NCBI GenBank assembly: GCA_958299035.1
Contig: CATQJL010000112.1
Span: forward strand, 69,719,117-69,783,116
Length of the DNA stretch: 64,000 nt
Direction of reading: 5' to 3'
Source of the DNA: Cylicocyclus nassatus
Lineage: Eukaryota; Nematoda; Chromadorea; Rhabditida; Strongylidae
In this document: positions 55,699 to 64,000 of the stretch, in pieces
How positions within the stretch are numbered: the first letter of the stretch is position 1
Layout of the letters: each line of letters starts with the position of its first letter
Translations under genes and position numbers: made by a program
Notes under the pieces: generated by a model
The model's database searches: none
Seen by the model: only the letters and a program-made list of their open reading frames with translations
What the model was told of the DNA's origin: nothing

Positions 55699-56735
55699 TC
55701 TATCTATATATATATAAAACTCAAACACTGTACCGTGTTTGTTAGGATGTTTGTGGCTTATAGACTCCTTTGTATGTGAACCAAAGAGGCTGAATTTTGT
55801 TTCCCTATAAACAAGCCACGGCGCAAAAGATAGGCTACTTTTTTTGACAATTCGCTGGGTCCTTCTATCGATTTATTGATTTGTTGCACTCTCAGTAAGG
55901 GAATGAAGCTTATCAGCAGCTATTGCCGAACCATTCCTACACTTATGTAAACAAGAGCAGTACGATCCATTGTGAACTTTCGTCATCAAGGCAAGGTCGA
56001 AAGCGTTCAGATGTAGATCCTATATATTCTGTCTAAAACTGCGAGATGCATCTTTTGCGGTGCGAGGTAGTAGTGTTGTTAACGCAAGTCAAAGCCTTTT
56101 TTTGATGCAGATGTGAGCCAATCGCTAAGTTACAAGCTGTCTCAAATTGCGTGCCACACTCTAGCGTTGGAACCTCCGGCATGAATTCCAGCCGCATGAG
56201 CGTGACTCTCAATCTGAAAGCTTCTATCATAATTTTGTTTATTGACTGAAGTCCTTGAGTTTTTTTTTCATTAATCTGTTATCCAAATGGCTCACAAGTT
56301 GTGGATTACATATCTTTAACGTGGTAGAATGGCTGTTGCTTTGGCTATAAAGGTATTCGCTCTCTAAAGCAAGGACAGTCAAAGAAGCACTTACTTTTGT
56401 CGTAGTACGGGAGAGGAGGGTAGAGTGCGGGAGTTAAAACAGAATAACCGATTAGCGGCGAAGTACTAGGAAAAATGATCCTCAGGATAGCAATGGGCGC
56501 TTCATTATTCGAACGTTCTTCCACCTATATCGCAATGCTTGCTCTTCAAGTTTTTTCACGTCTTCCATGTTTCAAAAAGAAGAGAGACAATGCTGTTGAG
56601 TAAAAGTGTACACATTTTATTTTTATTTTTGCAAACAAACTTCAATGATACACTACTGCTTTGAGTGTCACATATATCCAAAGACAGTGAATTCTAAGTG
56701 ATGTTATCCCGGGCAAGGCCGGGTACGACAGCTAG
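55699..56735. mobile_element. Helitron-like element A inside the retroelement
   Basis: Starts TCTATCTATATATATATAAA after A (55698) and ends GGCCGGGTACGACAGCTAG before T (56736): 5'-TC, GC-rich 3' hairpin, CTAG and an A|T target. It is 1037 bp with no Rep/helicase frame. The first 180 bp are nearly identical to element B. Confidence 0.7.
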
Positions 56736-57216
56736 TATATATATAAAACTCAAACACTGTACCGTGTTTGTTAGGATGTTTGTGGCTTATGGACTCCTTT
56801 GTATGTGAACCAAAGAGGCTGAATTTTGTTTCCCTATAAACAAGCCACGGCGCAAAAGATAGGCTACTTTTTTCGGCAATTCGCTGGATCCTTCTGTCGA
56901 TTTATTGATTTTGTTTACTAAAATCTAGGAAAATGAAGGCTATACCTTCATTTTTCCAAGTGAGTAGTAAGGGGTGGTAGAGATCATTTACATTTTGCGG
57001 TGAGGAGCATGCGGTGTCATGAAGCGAGCCGGACAAGAAAGAAGACTATTCACCACGGATACTACACGAGCGCTAAAACTGACATGGGTGAAGCAGGAGA
57101 GAACAGAAGATATGAACTGAAGAAAGTGGAGGACTGGTAAGTATACATCTTGAAGCACACCCTATGCTGGGCCATTCTGGACTCTCGGCCCGGGCGGGAC
57201 CGGGAACCGCAGCTAG
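56736..57216. mobile_element. Helitron-like element B, adjacent to A
   Basis: Begins TATATATATAAAACTCAAAC, sharing its first 175 bp with A, and ends CCCGGGCGGGACCGGGAACC...AGCTAG followed by T (57217). It lacks a clear TC start, so it is a 5'-trimmed copy or arose by read-through. It is 481 bp. Confidence 0.65.
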
Positions 57217-57465
57217 TCATCTATAAAGTAGGAAATGAAATTACAACCACATCTCTTTTTTTGCTAAAATGCTAGTACATTTGAAGCTCTTCTTTGGATT
57301 AGAATAAAATAACCTCATTTCAGTATTTTATTTTTCACCTTGTTTTCCCGTTAACCTTTATTTGCAGAACCAACAGCGTCCAATACGTCGTCATCAACCA
57401 CAGCGCGATTATTGCGACACCAACGCAGGGAGCAATGAAGAGAAGCAATTTTCGAAGCGAACCGA
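57217..57465 (+). other. Leader before gag
   Basis: Non-coding, AT-rich, then an acceptor-like TTTGCAG at 57361-57367 about 100 bp before the gag ATG. It may carry a splice acceptor for gag if the accessory ORF precedes it on the same transcript; this is inference. Confidence 0.35.
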
Positions 57466-57978
57466 ATGAAGCCGACTATGTCAAAGGAAAGAAGATCAAG
57501 CATGCCAGAGGAGGGAGAAGAAAGTAAACCAACTACGTCACAAGAAAGAAGCGCAACACCTTCTATCTCGGACAAGGAGCTTCAAGAACAGTTATACAAG
57601 GCCTGTAAGATACTGGGAAACCGATTGGACAAGTTCTCAGGCTCTGGGGAAAAAACTCTTGAGGAATTCTTGAGTGAATACTCGGAAGTGACGCATGAGC
57701 TTGCTATCCCGAACCTGATTTCGCAGAAATTACTACCACTCTACCTGACAGGTGGAGCGAAACTGAAGTACCAACAGATCCCGAATCGAGAGAAGATACC
57801 TTGGAAGGATTTGGTAACGGAGCTAGCCAAGCGAATGAAGAATACCTCTCTTCTCAGCAATATCCGAGATGAGCTACATAATATGACGCAAGGAAAGGAC
57901 ACCGTGGGGGAATTGCGCCAAGAAAATTTACAACAAAACGAAGATCGCTTTCCAGGGACAAGGACAACCACTCATTAA
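57466..57978 (+). CDS. Gag (capsid N-terminal part), frame-broken
   Basis: A 170-codon frame from ATG. A Ser/Glu-rich N-terminus is followed by a capsid-like helical part containing LDKFSGSGEKTLEEFLSEYS, a form common to Ty3/gypsy Gag proteins. Near 57920-57930, in an A-run, the frame changes: the family-like reading continues in the next frame, which is open through 57983 and beyond. The last codons here are therefore out of register, and a one-base indel (real or assembly) explains it. Confidence 0.75.
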   Translation: MKPTMSKERRSSMPEEGEESKPTTSQERSATPSISDKELQEQLYKACKILGNRLDKFSGSGEKTLEEFLSEYSEVTHELAIPNLISQKLLPLYLTGGAKLKYQQIPNREKIPWKDLVTELAKRMKNTSLLSNIRDELHNMTQGKDTVGELRQENLQQNEDRFPGTRTTTH

Positions 57979-57982
57979 GCAG

Positions 57983-60796
57983 ATGGCCGTTGATTTCTTT
58001 ATCAAGGGCCTCAATTCCGAGATTAAGAAAGCGGTTAGAAGACTACCTGACACGGACGAATTCGATGAGATAGCATGCAGTGCAGAAAAGGAATCTCGCA
58101 TCCTGGAACAGGAAAGGAAAGAAGACAGAGACGCCCTTCAAGCCGTCAATGCTCTTCTTATGGATGAGAAAATCAATCGGCTTGAGCAGCAGTTGAGTCA
58201 GATGAAAGCAACACCACGACAGAAACCCACCAGTGATCAGGATAGAAATAAGTTCAGGCAGATGCAGAGGACAATGCGACCCACCCAAAATCCTTTCTTT
58301 AGTCCACGAGGATATTATCCCAGATACCCACCTTTCCGACAACGTGCACCACCCCTCTTCCATCGTAGAATGTACAACAATAGATTTCCACCAGTACAAG
58401 GAAGAAAACCTTATGGCTATGGAGCACCATCATATGCACAATACAAACCCCTTCCGATAAGTGATGCTCCAGCTCCCGCACCTCCCAGCACCTTCGCGAG
58501 AGGAAGGATCAATCCTCCAGGGATTCACTTATTGTGTATCATGACTCTGATACTGTGCAGTGGATTCACAATTGCGAAATACCAGATATGTGGCACAAAC
58601 CCATATTCGAACATCTTTTCACTTCCAGAATCATTCGATTGTACAACCCCGACAAACGCACCCATGTTACGAACTACGATGCAACTGTTTGCAGATACTT
58701 CCAATCCATTCTGGAATAATGCAACTAAGTGCTACAGAGATGCCATTGAGGTATCTATAAGCAGTCTTCTCCGTATTCGTACTACCACCACCATATTGCG
58801 ACGTCGCCAGTTGTCGATCCCTCAAGAACTATGCGCAACGGCCAGGACATCAAGAAAAATACACGATCATGAATTGATTCTGCAGTCGGATGGATTATGG
58901 ACCACCAATGAAATAGAGGAAGATGACATTGCGATACCACTATGGGGGACCAGGAACTATCTTCGCAGTGTATACACTGTAGAGGAAGGACAAGTCGCCA
59001 CTTTCGACGGACAGCACATCATGAGTCCATTGGGTGACACCGAGAACTGCTCGTACAGCCAAGGATACTGTCTCACACAGGAATACACGATCATATGGAA
59101 ACCAACTGAAGTCACACCTTCCTGCAGATTTAAACATGTTGGAACTTTTGAAGCATTTGTCACTCTAAACTACATAGTCCTTCCCCACCCCGACCTCGTC
59201 TTCCAATTTTCTGAGGATTACCTTCTGCACGAACAACTCACCAGATATTGTCAGTTGGGCACCAGTTACCTTACGACATCGAAACATATCATCACTTTTC
59301 CCCAAGTCCCACAAGACCTTACCATCCAAGATTATGTATTGCGCATGGCCCATCAAGGAAGAAGAACAAAGCGTGCTATACGATATCTTACGGATAAAAA
59401 CGGTAACACCTTCCCGTTTGAAATTTTGCCGATGGAACCTGTATTTCTGACTAAGCGATTGTTCGGTGTTAGACATCTTAGAAGAATTCCAGTTTTCAAC
59501 ACGCGCCCGATAACATGGAACAAGATCCTCTACGAGCTAAAACAATGGAATATTACTAATAACGATCTTACTCGGGCGACCCGGTACTATAAAATGGATG
59601 ATCCAAGGCACATTGTCCTACGTACGATACGGTACGGCGAATATCGCATGAAGCAATTAAATTTATTTGCGGAATCCGCGAAGGTAACACCTCCAAATTA
59701 TGCCGTGACCAATATCCGACGAGACCTAGAACTGGGTATTTCTCCGATATTCGACGATTATCTTGAGAAGGAGTTTGGAAGAATCGAATACAACATGCTA
59801 GGATCGTTAGACTCAGAATGGAAGTCTAAAATCCCCTATTTCAATGTCACCTTAGCAGCGCTGGCAACAACTTCTCCGGCCCCGATAACTCCACCAACCA
59901 CGCTAGGCAGTCCGACCATGACAACATCATCACCCCGAACAGTTCCCCTGACCACAACGTCACGAATTTCATCAGCGGTACAAACAACATCAGCCCCACA
60001 AATAACAACTCTAGGGACAACGACGAATTCACGAAGAACAACAACCTCTACGACAACAGCAACAATACGAACAACGATGACGTCCGGAACTCCTATGAGG
60101 ACATTCAAACCGACAACAAGGATATCACCTGTTCGAAATACTATGACGACGACGACAACTCTACCATCAACGTCTACCAGTCCAGTCAAAACACCCTCTA
60201 CAAAAGGGATTTTCTTTCCCACCACTACAACCAAAACTAGTAAAGCAGTATCGTCACCTCAATCGCCGGAGACAACACCTTTGATGAAACACCATACCCA
60301 ACCATCAAGTACTTCGGAGGGAATGTCGACGATACCAACGAGTACTACCTCTTCTATTTCCCCATCCACAACGCCAGAAGTCTATCATTTGTATTACCAT
60401 ACCCCACTACCTACCCTACAACCCGCAATGGAGGCCGAAACACCAGCCTTTACCCCATCATGGGAGGAAATTTTGACGCGAACAACGAGATTTGTCTCTA
60501 TGGATTGGACGGTACCAGTAGTGGACTCTATATTATCAACGGTATCAGTAGTGGATTCGGTATTGACATCAACTATACCTGCCTCAACGACGATCATACC
60601 AACAATGGCTGAGGAAGAGGAAAATGCTTCAACAACAGTAGAAGCTGCAAACTTCTCTACAACATCTTCAATATTTTCTGTGCCTACACAACCACCTGAT
60701 ATGGAAAATATTTCCCCTCAAAATTTTGCGGTGCGACGTCAGTTTAATAATATCTGTGTCCGACAATACCTCGGAGCACAAGGATACGTACCCTAA
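57983..60796 (+). CDS. Gag C-terminus followed in frame by Env-like surface glycoprotein
   Basis: Residues 1-60 are Gag-like (AVDFFIKGLN, KAVRRLP). Residues 80-160 are an Arg/Pro/Tyr/Phe-rich basic region in place of a CCHC knuckle. A hydrophobic signal-like segment (residues 181-198, LLCIMTLILCSGF) is followed by a Cys-containing ectodomain with N-glycosylation sites (NNAT, NITN), a furin-type site GRRTKR (459-464) and a Thr/Ser/Pro-rich mucin-like stretch (about 626-860). An acceptor-like CCTCCAG (58514-58520) and an ATG at 58541 sit just at the signal segment, so a spliced message could start there. The frame ends at 60794, before the membrane anchor, which lies in the next frame. The family of the glycoprotein is not identified. 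Confidence 0.7.
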   Translation: MAVDFFIKGLNSEIKKAVRRLPDTDEFDEIACSAEKESRILEQERKEDRDALQAVNALLMDEKINRLEQQLSQMKATPRQKPTSDQDRNKFRQMQRTMRPTQNPFFSPRGYYPRYPPFRQRAPPLFHRRMYNNRFPPVQGRKPYGYGAPSYAQYKPLPISDAPAPAPPSTFARGRINPPGIHLLCIMTLILCSGFTIAKYQICGTNPYSNIFSLPESFDCTTPTNAPMLRTTMQLFADTSNPFWNNATKCYRDAIEVSISSLLRIRTTTTILRRRQLSIPQELCATARTSRKIHDHELILQSDGLWTTNEIEEDDIAIPLWGTRNYLRSVYTVEEGQVATFDGQHIMSPLGDTENCSYSQGYCLTQEYTIIWKPTEVTPSCRFKHVGTFEAFVTLNYIVLPHPDLVFQFSEDYLLHEQLTRYCQLGTSYLTTSKHIITFPQVPQDLTIQDYVLRMAHQGRRTKRAIRYLTDKNGNTFPFEILPMEPVFLTKRLFGVRHLRRIPVFNTRPITWNKILYELKQWNITNNDLTRATRYYKMDDPRHIVLRTIRYGEYRMKQLNLFAESAKVTPPNYAVTNIRRDLELGISPIFDDYLEKEFGRIEYNMLGSLDSEWKSKIPYFNVTLAALATTSPAPITPPTTLGSPTMTTSSPRTVPLTTTSRISSAVQTTSAPQITTLGTTTNSRRTTTSTTTATIRTTMTSGTPMRTFKPTTRISPVRNTMTTTTTLPSTSTSPVKTPSTKGIFFPTTTTKTSKAVSSPQSPETTPLMKHHTQPSSTSEGMSTIPTSTTSSISPSTTPEVYHLYYHTPLPTLQPAMEAETPAFTPSWEEILTRTTRFVSMDWTVPVVDSILSTVSVVDSVLTSTIPASTTIIPTMAEEEENASTTVEAANFSTTSSIFSVPTQPPDMENISPQNFAVRRQFNNICVRQYLGAQGYVP

Positions 60797-60798
60797 GC

Positions 60799-62718
60799 TT
60801 GGTAGACAATACATGGGCCGCCAGGATTCTGTTGGGAAGAACTGACATCACGGCCGTACGGACTGCGGACAACTTATTAATTACGAAGTGTCGCCGGGTT
60901 ACACCAACCTTCGTCTATAATAATCATACGGTTAGTGGAACATGTTACATATTGACACCCGTCAGGATTGACGAGGATCTTTGGTTTGAAATACCGGGAA
61001 CACAGGACTTGATACAAACATCTGCCACCGTTCCCTGCCCCTACTTATCACCAAAGGATTCCAATTCGACACAGAAGCTTATACTGCCCAATGCCGTTAT
61101 TAACGATAGAGTGAAGCCTTTTCTTTTCGACACTCCACCTACATTCCACCGCCTGTTTGACAATCACGCCTTATCATTGATTCCACACATGGAGGCAATC
61201 AGACAGGAGCAAGCAAATGTGGTCTCGCGACTCCAGAAAAGAGGAATAATTGAAGAGACATTCTCACGGATACGGAATACCAGCATGTCCCTGGGTCAGT
61301 CTCTATTATCCCTTTATGAGTCAACAACACAGAAGCTTTCGGATGGCGTAGAAGATATCAAGTGGTCAGTTATTTACACCATACTCTGGATTGCAATACC
61401 CGCCACTATTATTCTACTTTGTGTTGGAGCTTGCGTTATTTACGTGAAGCTCTATTTCCTTAGACGCGCAACTTCGACTGCCGCGTCAGCTATGTTCGAC
61501 ATCGCCAAGAACTTCACCCCGAAACGGAAGACTAGGAAGCAGAAACATAAAGTCAATTTAGTAATGGTGGATTTGCCACCAAGGGAAGAAGAACCTCTCT
61601 TCGTACCACATATCTATGCCATACAAACGGAAGTACAACATTTGCCGTACTTGAAGGTCAAAATTGGCACTAACTCGGTCACAGCGTTATTGGACAGTGG
61701 AGCAACTATATCGTACATGAGGGCATCAACGTTTTCACTGATTGGAGGTATGAAATCGCCCACGGGAGCATCAAGAACAGAGACAACTGCAAATGGTACA
61801 ATAATACAGTTGTCAGGTACCGTTTGTCTGCCAGTTCAGATAGGAACACACGTTATTTCTCATTGCTTTTATGTAGCAGCAGACAAGGATTGTCCAGTCC
61901 CACTTTTACTAGGATCGGACTTCATCCGTGCTTTAAACGAAAACGGTTTATTGGTTTCCCTTGACCTCCATCACAAAACCATACGAATAGGACCAGAAGA
62001 TATAGACCTCGTGCCCATCAATTATATCACACTTGCGGATATATCACCTTACGAAGTACGGCTCGTCAACGACATAGTACTGCCTAGACGGACTAATAAC
62101 ATAGTGGAAGCCCATATCGATGGACTAACATGGCCAAGATGTAAAGACTTCCTTATTGAAGATAATCTACGACCAATGGATGACATTTTTGTCATCAGCC
62201 GAGCTCTCGTTACGCCAAACCCAGACGGGACTTGCTATATTAATATCCTGAACCCGTCAATGGCTAATATCTCGCTCCGCCGGAGATTCAAAGTAGCGAT
62301 CGCATATCCTGCATGCCCATCGGAAGTTTCAGTGCAGCAATTAGAAATTCCATCTATTCAGTTTCCGGGAGATCCGGCTCGTCCTTCTGTTGCATACGCC
62401 AAAGACATCCCTCTGGACGACAGCACAAATGACGACTTCAAAATTCCACCAGAAGCAGACTGGGAGAACCGGTTGCCTTTGTTTCCAGTCATTCCGGAAC
62501 CCCAGAGTTATGATATCGCCAATGAGATCGATCTATCCCACTCTAACTTAACGAGGAAGCAAAAAGACCAATTGCGAGACATCACTAGATATCATAGCAA
62601 TGCTTTCGTTGGACCAGATGGACATCTTGGACATTATAGAGGAAATATTCGTCATCGAATCGACCTCGTCGAAAATGCAACAATACCAGCCAGAAACATC
62701 TATCGAGTGCTCCTTTAA
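60799..62718 (+). CDS. Env-like transmembrane part fused to retroviral-type protease
   Basis: 639 codons, opening without an ATG and continuing the glycoprotein after a frame change at about 60780-60800. A Cys-containing ectodomain with an NHT site is followed by a membrane anchor (residues about 190-217), a basic cytoplasmic stretch (KRKTRKQKHK, 242-251) and then an aspartic protease: LLDSGATIS with catalytic Asp 299 and the second hydrophobic LLLGSDF (369-375). The protease-RT linker runs to a TAA at 62716-62718. The same frame continues directly into RT beyond that stop, so it is a nonsense break. Having the anchor and protease in one open frame is the unusual feature. Confidence 0.75.
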   Translation: MVDNTWAARILLGRTDITAVRTADNLLITKCRRVTPTFVYNNHTVSGTCYILTPVRIDEDLWFEIPGTQDLIQTSATVPCPYLSPKDSNSTQKLILPNAVINDRVKPFLFDTPPTFHRLFDNHALSLIPHMEAIRQEQANVVSRLQKRGIIEETFSRIRNTSMSLGQSLLSLYESTTQKLSDGVEDIKWSVIYTILWIAIPATIILLCVGACVIYVKLYFLRRATSTAASAMFDIAKNFTPKRKTRKQKHKVNLVMVDLPPREEEPLFVPHIYAIQTEVQHLPYLKVKIGTNSVTALLDSGATISYMRASTFSLIGGMKSPTGASRTETTANGTIIQLSGTVCLPVQIGTHVISHCFYVAADKDCPVPLLLGSDFIRALNENGLLVSLDLHHKTIRIGPEDIDLVPINYITLADISPYEVRLVNDIVLPRRTNNIVEAHIDGLTWPRCKDFLIEDNLRPMDDIFVISRALVTPNPDGTCYINILNPSMANISLRRRFKVAIAYPACPSEVSVQQLEIPSIQFPGDPARPSVAYAKDIPLDDSTNDDFKIPPEADWENRLPLFPVIPEPQSYDIANEIDLSHSNLTRKQKDQLRDITRYHSNAFVGPDGHLGHYRGNIRHRIDLVENATIPARNIYRVLL

Positions 62719-64000
62719 AAACGGCAGGAAATAGAGAAGCAGATAACTCAGATGTTGAAAGATGGAATAATCAGGGAATCCACATCTCCATTTTGTGCGC
62801 CGATCGTATTGGTGAAGAAACGTGAAGCAAACACCTGGCGCTTCACCATCGACTTTCTTGGACTTAATGCCATTACTAAACCACAGCAGTCTATCCTACC
62901 TAATATCCAGGATATTATTGATTTATGTGCTAATCAATGCCTTTATTCGTCCCTTGATTTTCAACAGGGCTTTCATCAGATACCACTGGAAGAAGAACAT
63001 TGTGAAAGGACGGCATTCGCATGCTTTTTGGGAGCATTCGAGTACGTTCGCATGCCGATGGGACTGAAAGGAGCCCCTGCCACCTTCCAAAGAATAATGT
63101 ATGACTTCAGAAAGTATTTGAAGGCAAGAGTCTTCATTTATATTGATGATCTCATTATTACTTCGGCAAGCCCACAAGAACATCTGGGAGATATCGATGA
63201 AGTACTTGGAAAGATTGAAATTATAGGGATGAAGTTAAAGGCATCCAAATGCGAGTTTGCGAAGGAAGAGATCAAATTTTTAGGATTTATCCTAAGCAAG
63301 GAAGGAATAAGACCAAATCCCGAAAAGACCAGAGCAATCGATCAATACCCGCAACCGACGAACCCTACGGAGGTTAAGTCTTTTCTAGGCATGTGCTCGT
63401 TTTTCCGGAGATTTATCCATAATTTCGCCACGATCGCCGCACCACTCATTGCGCTAACAAAGAAGAATGTCCCCTTCAACTGGACATCGCAATGCAAGGA
63501 GGCGATGGACCATCTTAAGCAAGCCCTAACAACGGCACCTATTCTTGCAGCACCACGATTGGGTAAACCTTTCATTATCGAGACTGATAGTTCGGCGAAA
63601 GGCGTTGCCGGAGTCCTCAAGCAAGAACAAGGAGGTTTAGAGCGCGTTATCGCTTATGCGAGCCGCACTCTAAATAAACACGAAGCAAGATATCCGGCAA
63701 TAGAACTTGAAGCCTTAGGATTGGTTTACGCGGTGCAGAAGTTCCGACCATACATAGGTGGAGCGAAATGCACGATCATCACGGACCATGCACCACTCAA
63801 AGCACTACTCCATCGAAAAGATCTTACTGGGAGATTGGCTAAATACCAAATCGTGCTGCAGGAATTTGATATCGACATTATCTATCGCCCAGGAAAGAAG
63901 AATGCAGTATGTGATGCGCTATCTCGACATTTACCGCCACCTGTAAACGCTATTACGTCAATAGGGAAGGATAACCTTCAGCTAAATGCCATAAGGAAGG
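62719..64000 (+). CDS. Reverse transcriptase and RNase H (Ty3/gypsy), right end outside window
   Basis: Open in the protease frame from the codon after the TAA to the window edge. RT motifs in order: ESTSPFCAPIVLVKK, RFTIDFLGLNAIT, SSLDFQQGFHQIPL, FACFLGAFEYVRMPMGLKGA (shortened here), catalytic YIDD (63139-63150) and FLGFILSKEGI; then the connection domain FLGMCSFFRRFI and RNase H with ETDSSAKG, ELEALGLVYAV and TDHAPLKAL, ending with RPGKKNAVCDALSR. All catalytic acidic residues are present. Integrase and the 3' end lie outside. Confidence 0.92.

Larger units (their letters stand above)
53639..64000 (+). mobile_element. Ty3/gypsy LTR retroelement with Env-like region between gag and pol (right end outside window)
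   Basis: The order on the plus strand is: LTR, tRNA-Gln primer site, accessory ORF (54167-54802), antisense ORF (54923-55567), two Helitron-like insertions, gag (57466 onward), glycoprotein-like region, protease, reverse transcriptase and RNase H, running off at 64000. Assignment to Ty3/gypsy rests on the RT and RNase H motifs. Integrase and the 3' LTR are not in view. Frame changes near 57926 and 60780-60800 and a stop at 62716 show that this copy is decayed, or that the assembly has errors. Parts between 54167 and 57465 could belong to other insertions. Confidence 0.75.

Noticed and set aside
59836..60234. A 132-codon Val-rich minus-strand frame
   Set aside because: It is the antisense shadow of the Thr-rich mucin-like stretch (ACN codons read as NGT).

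Overview
The window reads as nuclear DNA of a clade V (strongylid, hookworm-like) nematode. Genes are split by short introns ending in TTTCAG-like acceptors. There is a CAP/SCP (ASP/venom-allergen-like) gene, an RTE-type non-LTR relic and several mariner, hAT, PIF/Harbinger, TTAA-type and Helitron-like families, all embedded in AT-rich intergenic DNA. The species call is inference. No rRNA, CRISPR array or bacterial operon was seen.

Layout. 1-23 kb is almost entirely repeat-derived: TA-target MITEs and mariner-like elements, foldback elements with TAA duplications, hAT MITEs starting CAGTGGCG, TTCGAA arrays, a decayed RTE endonuclease and a complex tandem repeat at 14.8-15.9 kb. 23.05-25.4 kb (minus) is an acyl-protein thioesterase gene with an optional mitochondrial-type N-terminus. 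25.5-32.2 kb is mostly gene-poor. 32.2-34.6 kb (minus) encodes a short SECIS-binding-protein-2-like protein with an L7Ae domain. It is divergent from an 18-exon PIGN gene (GPI-anchor ethanolamine-phosphate transferase 1) at 35.8-41.2 kb (plus). PIGN converges on the Arp2/3 subunit p16/ARPC5 gene at 41.4-45.2 kb (minus), whose introns hold a Helitron-like element, a CAGTCG MITE, a 172-bp MITE and an hAT MITE. 47.7-51.1 kb is again transposon-rich. 51.2-52.0 kb is the 3' part of a CAP-domain gene.

The last 10 kb (53.6-64.0 kb) is a Ty3/gypsy LTR retroelement running off the window. It has a 5' LTR, a primer-binding site matching tRNA-Gln, a sense ORF with a C2H2-like finger, an antisense ORF with BEL/Pao-Gag-like Cys/His boxes, two adjacent Helitron-like insertions and then gag. 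A glycoprotein (Env)-like region lies BETWEEN gag and protease/reverse transcriptase, instead of downstream of pol. Two frame changes and one stop interrupt this copy. The gene order, with the Env membrane anchor fused in frame upstream of protease, plus the antisense zinc-knuckle ORF, is the strongest candidate for something undescribed.

All exon models were joined by eye from translation, splice sites and family knowledge; nothing was searched or computed. Boundaries marked approximate may be off by a few bases.
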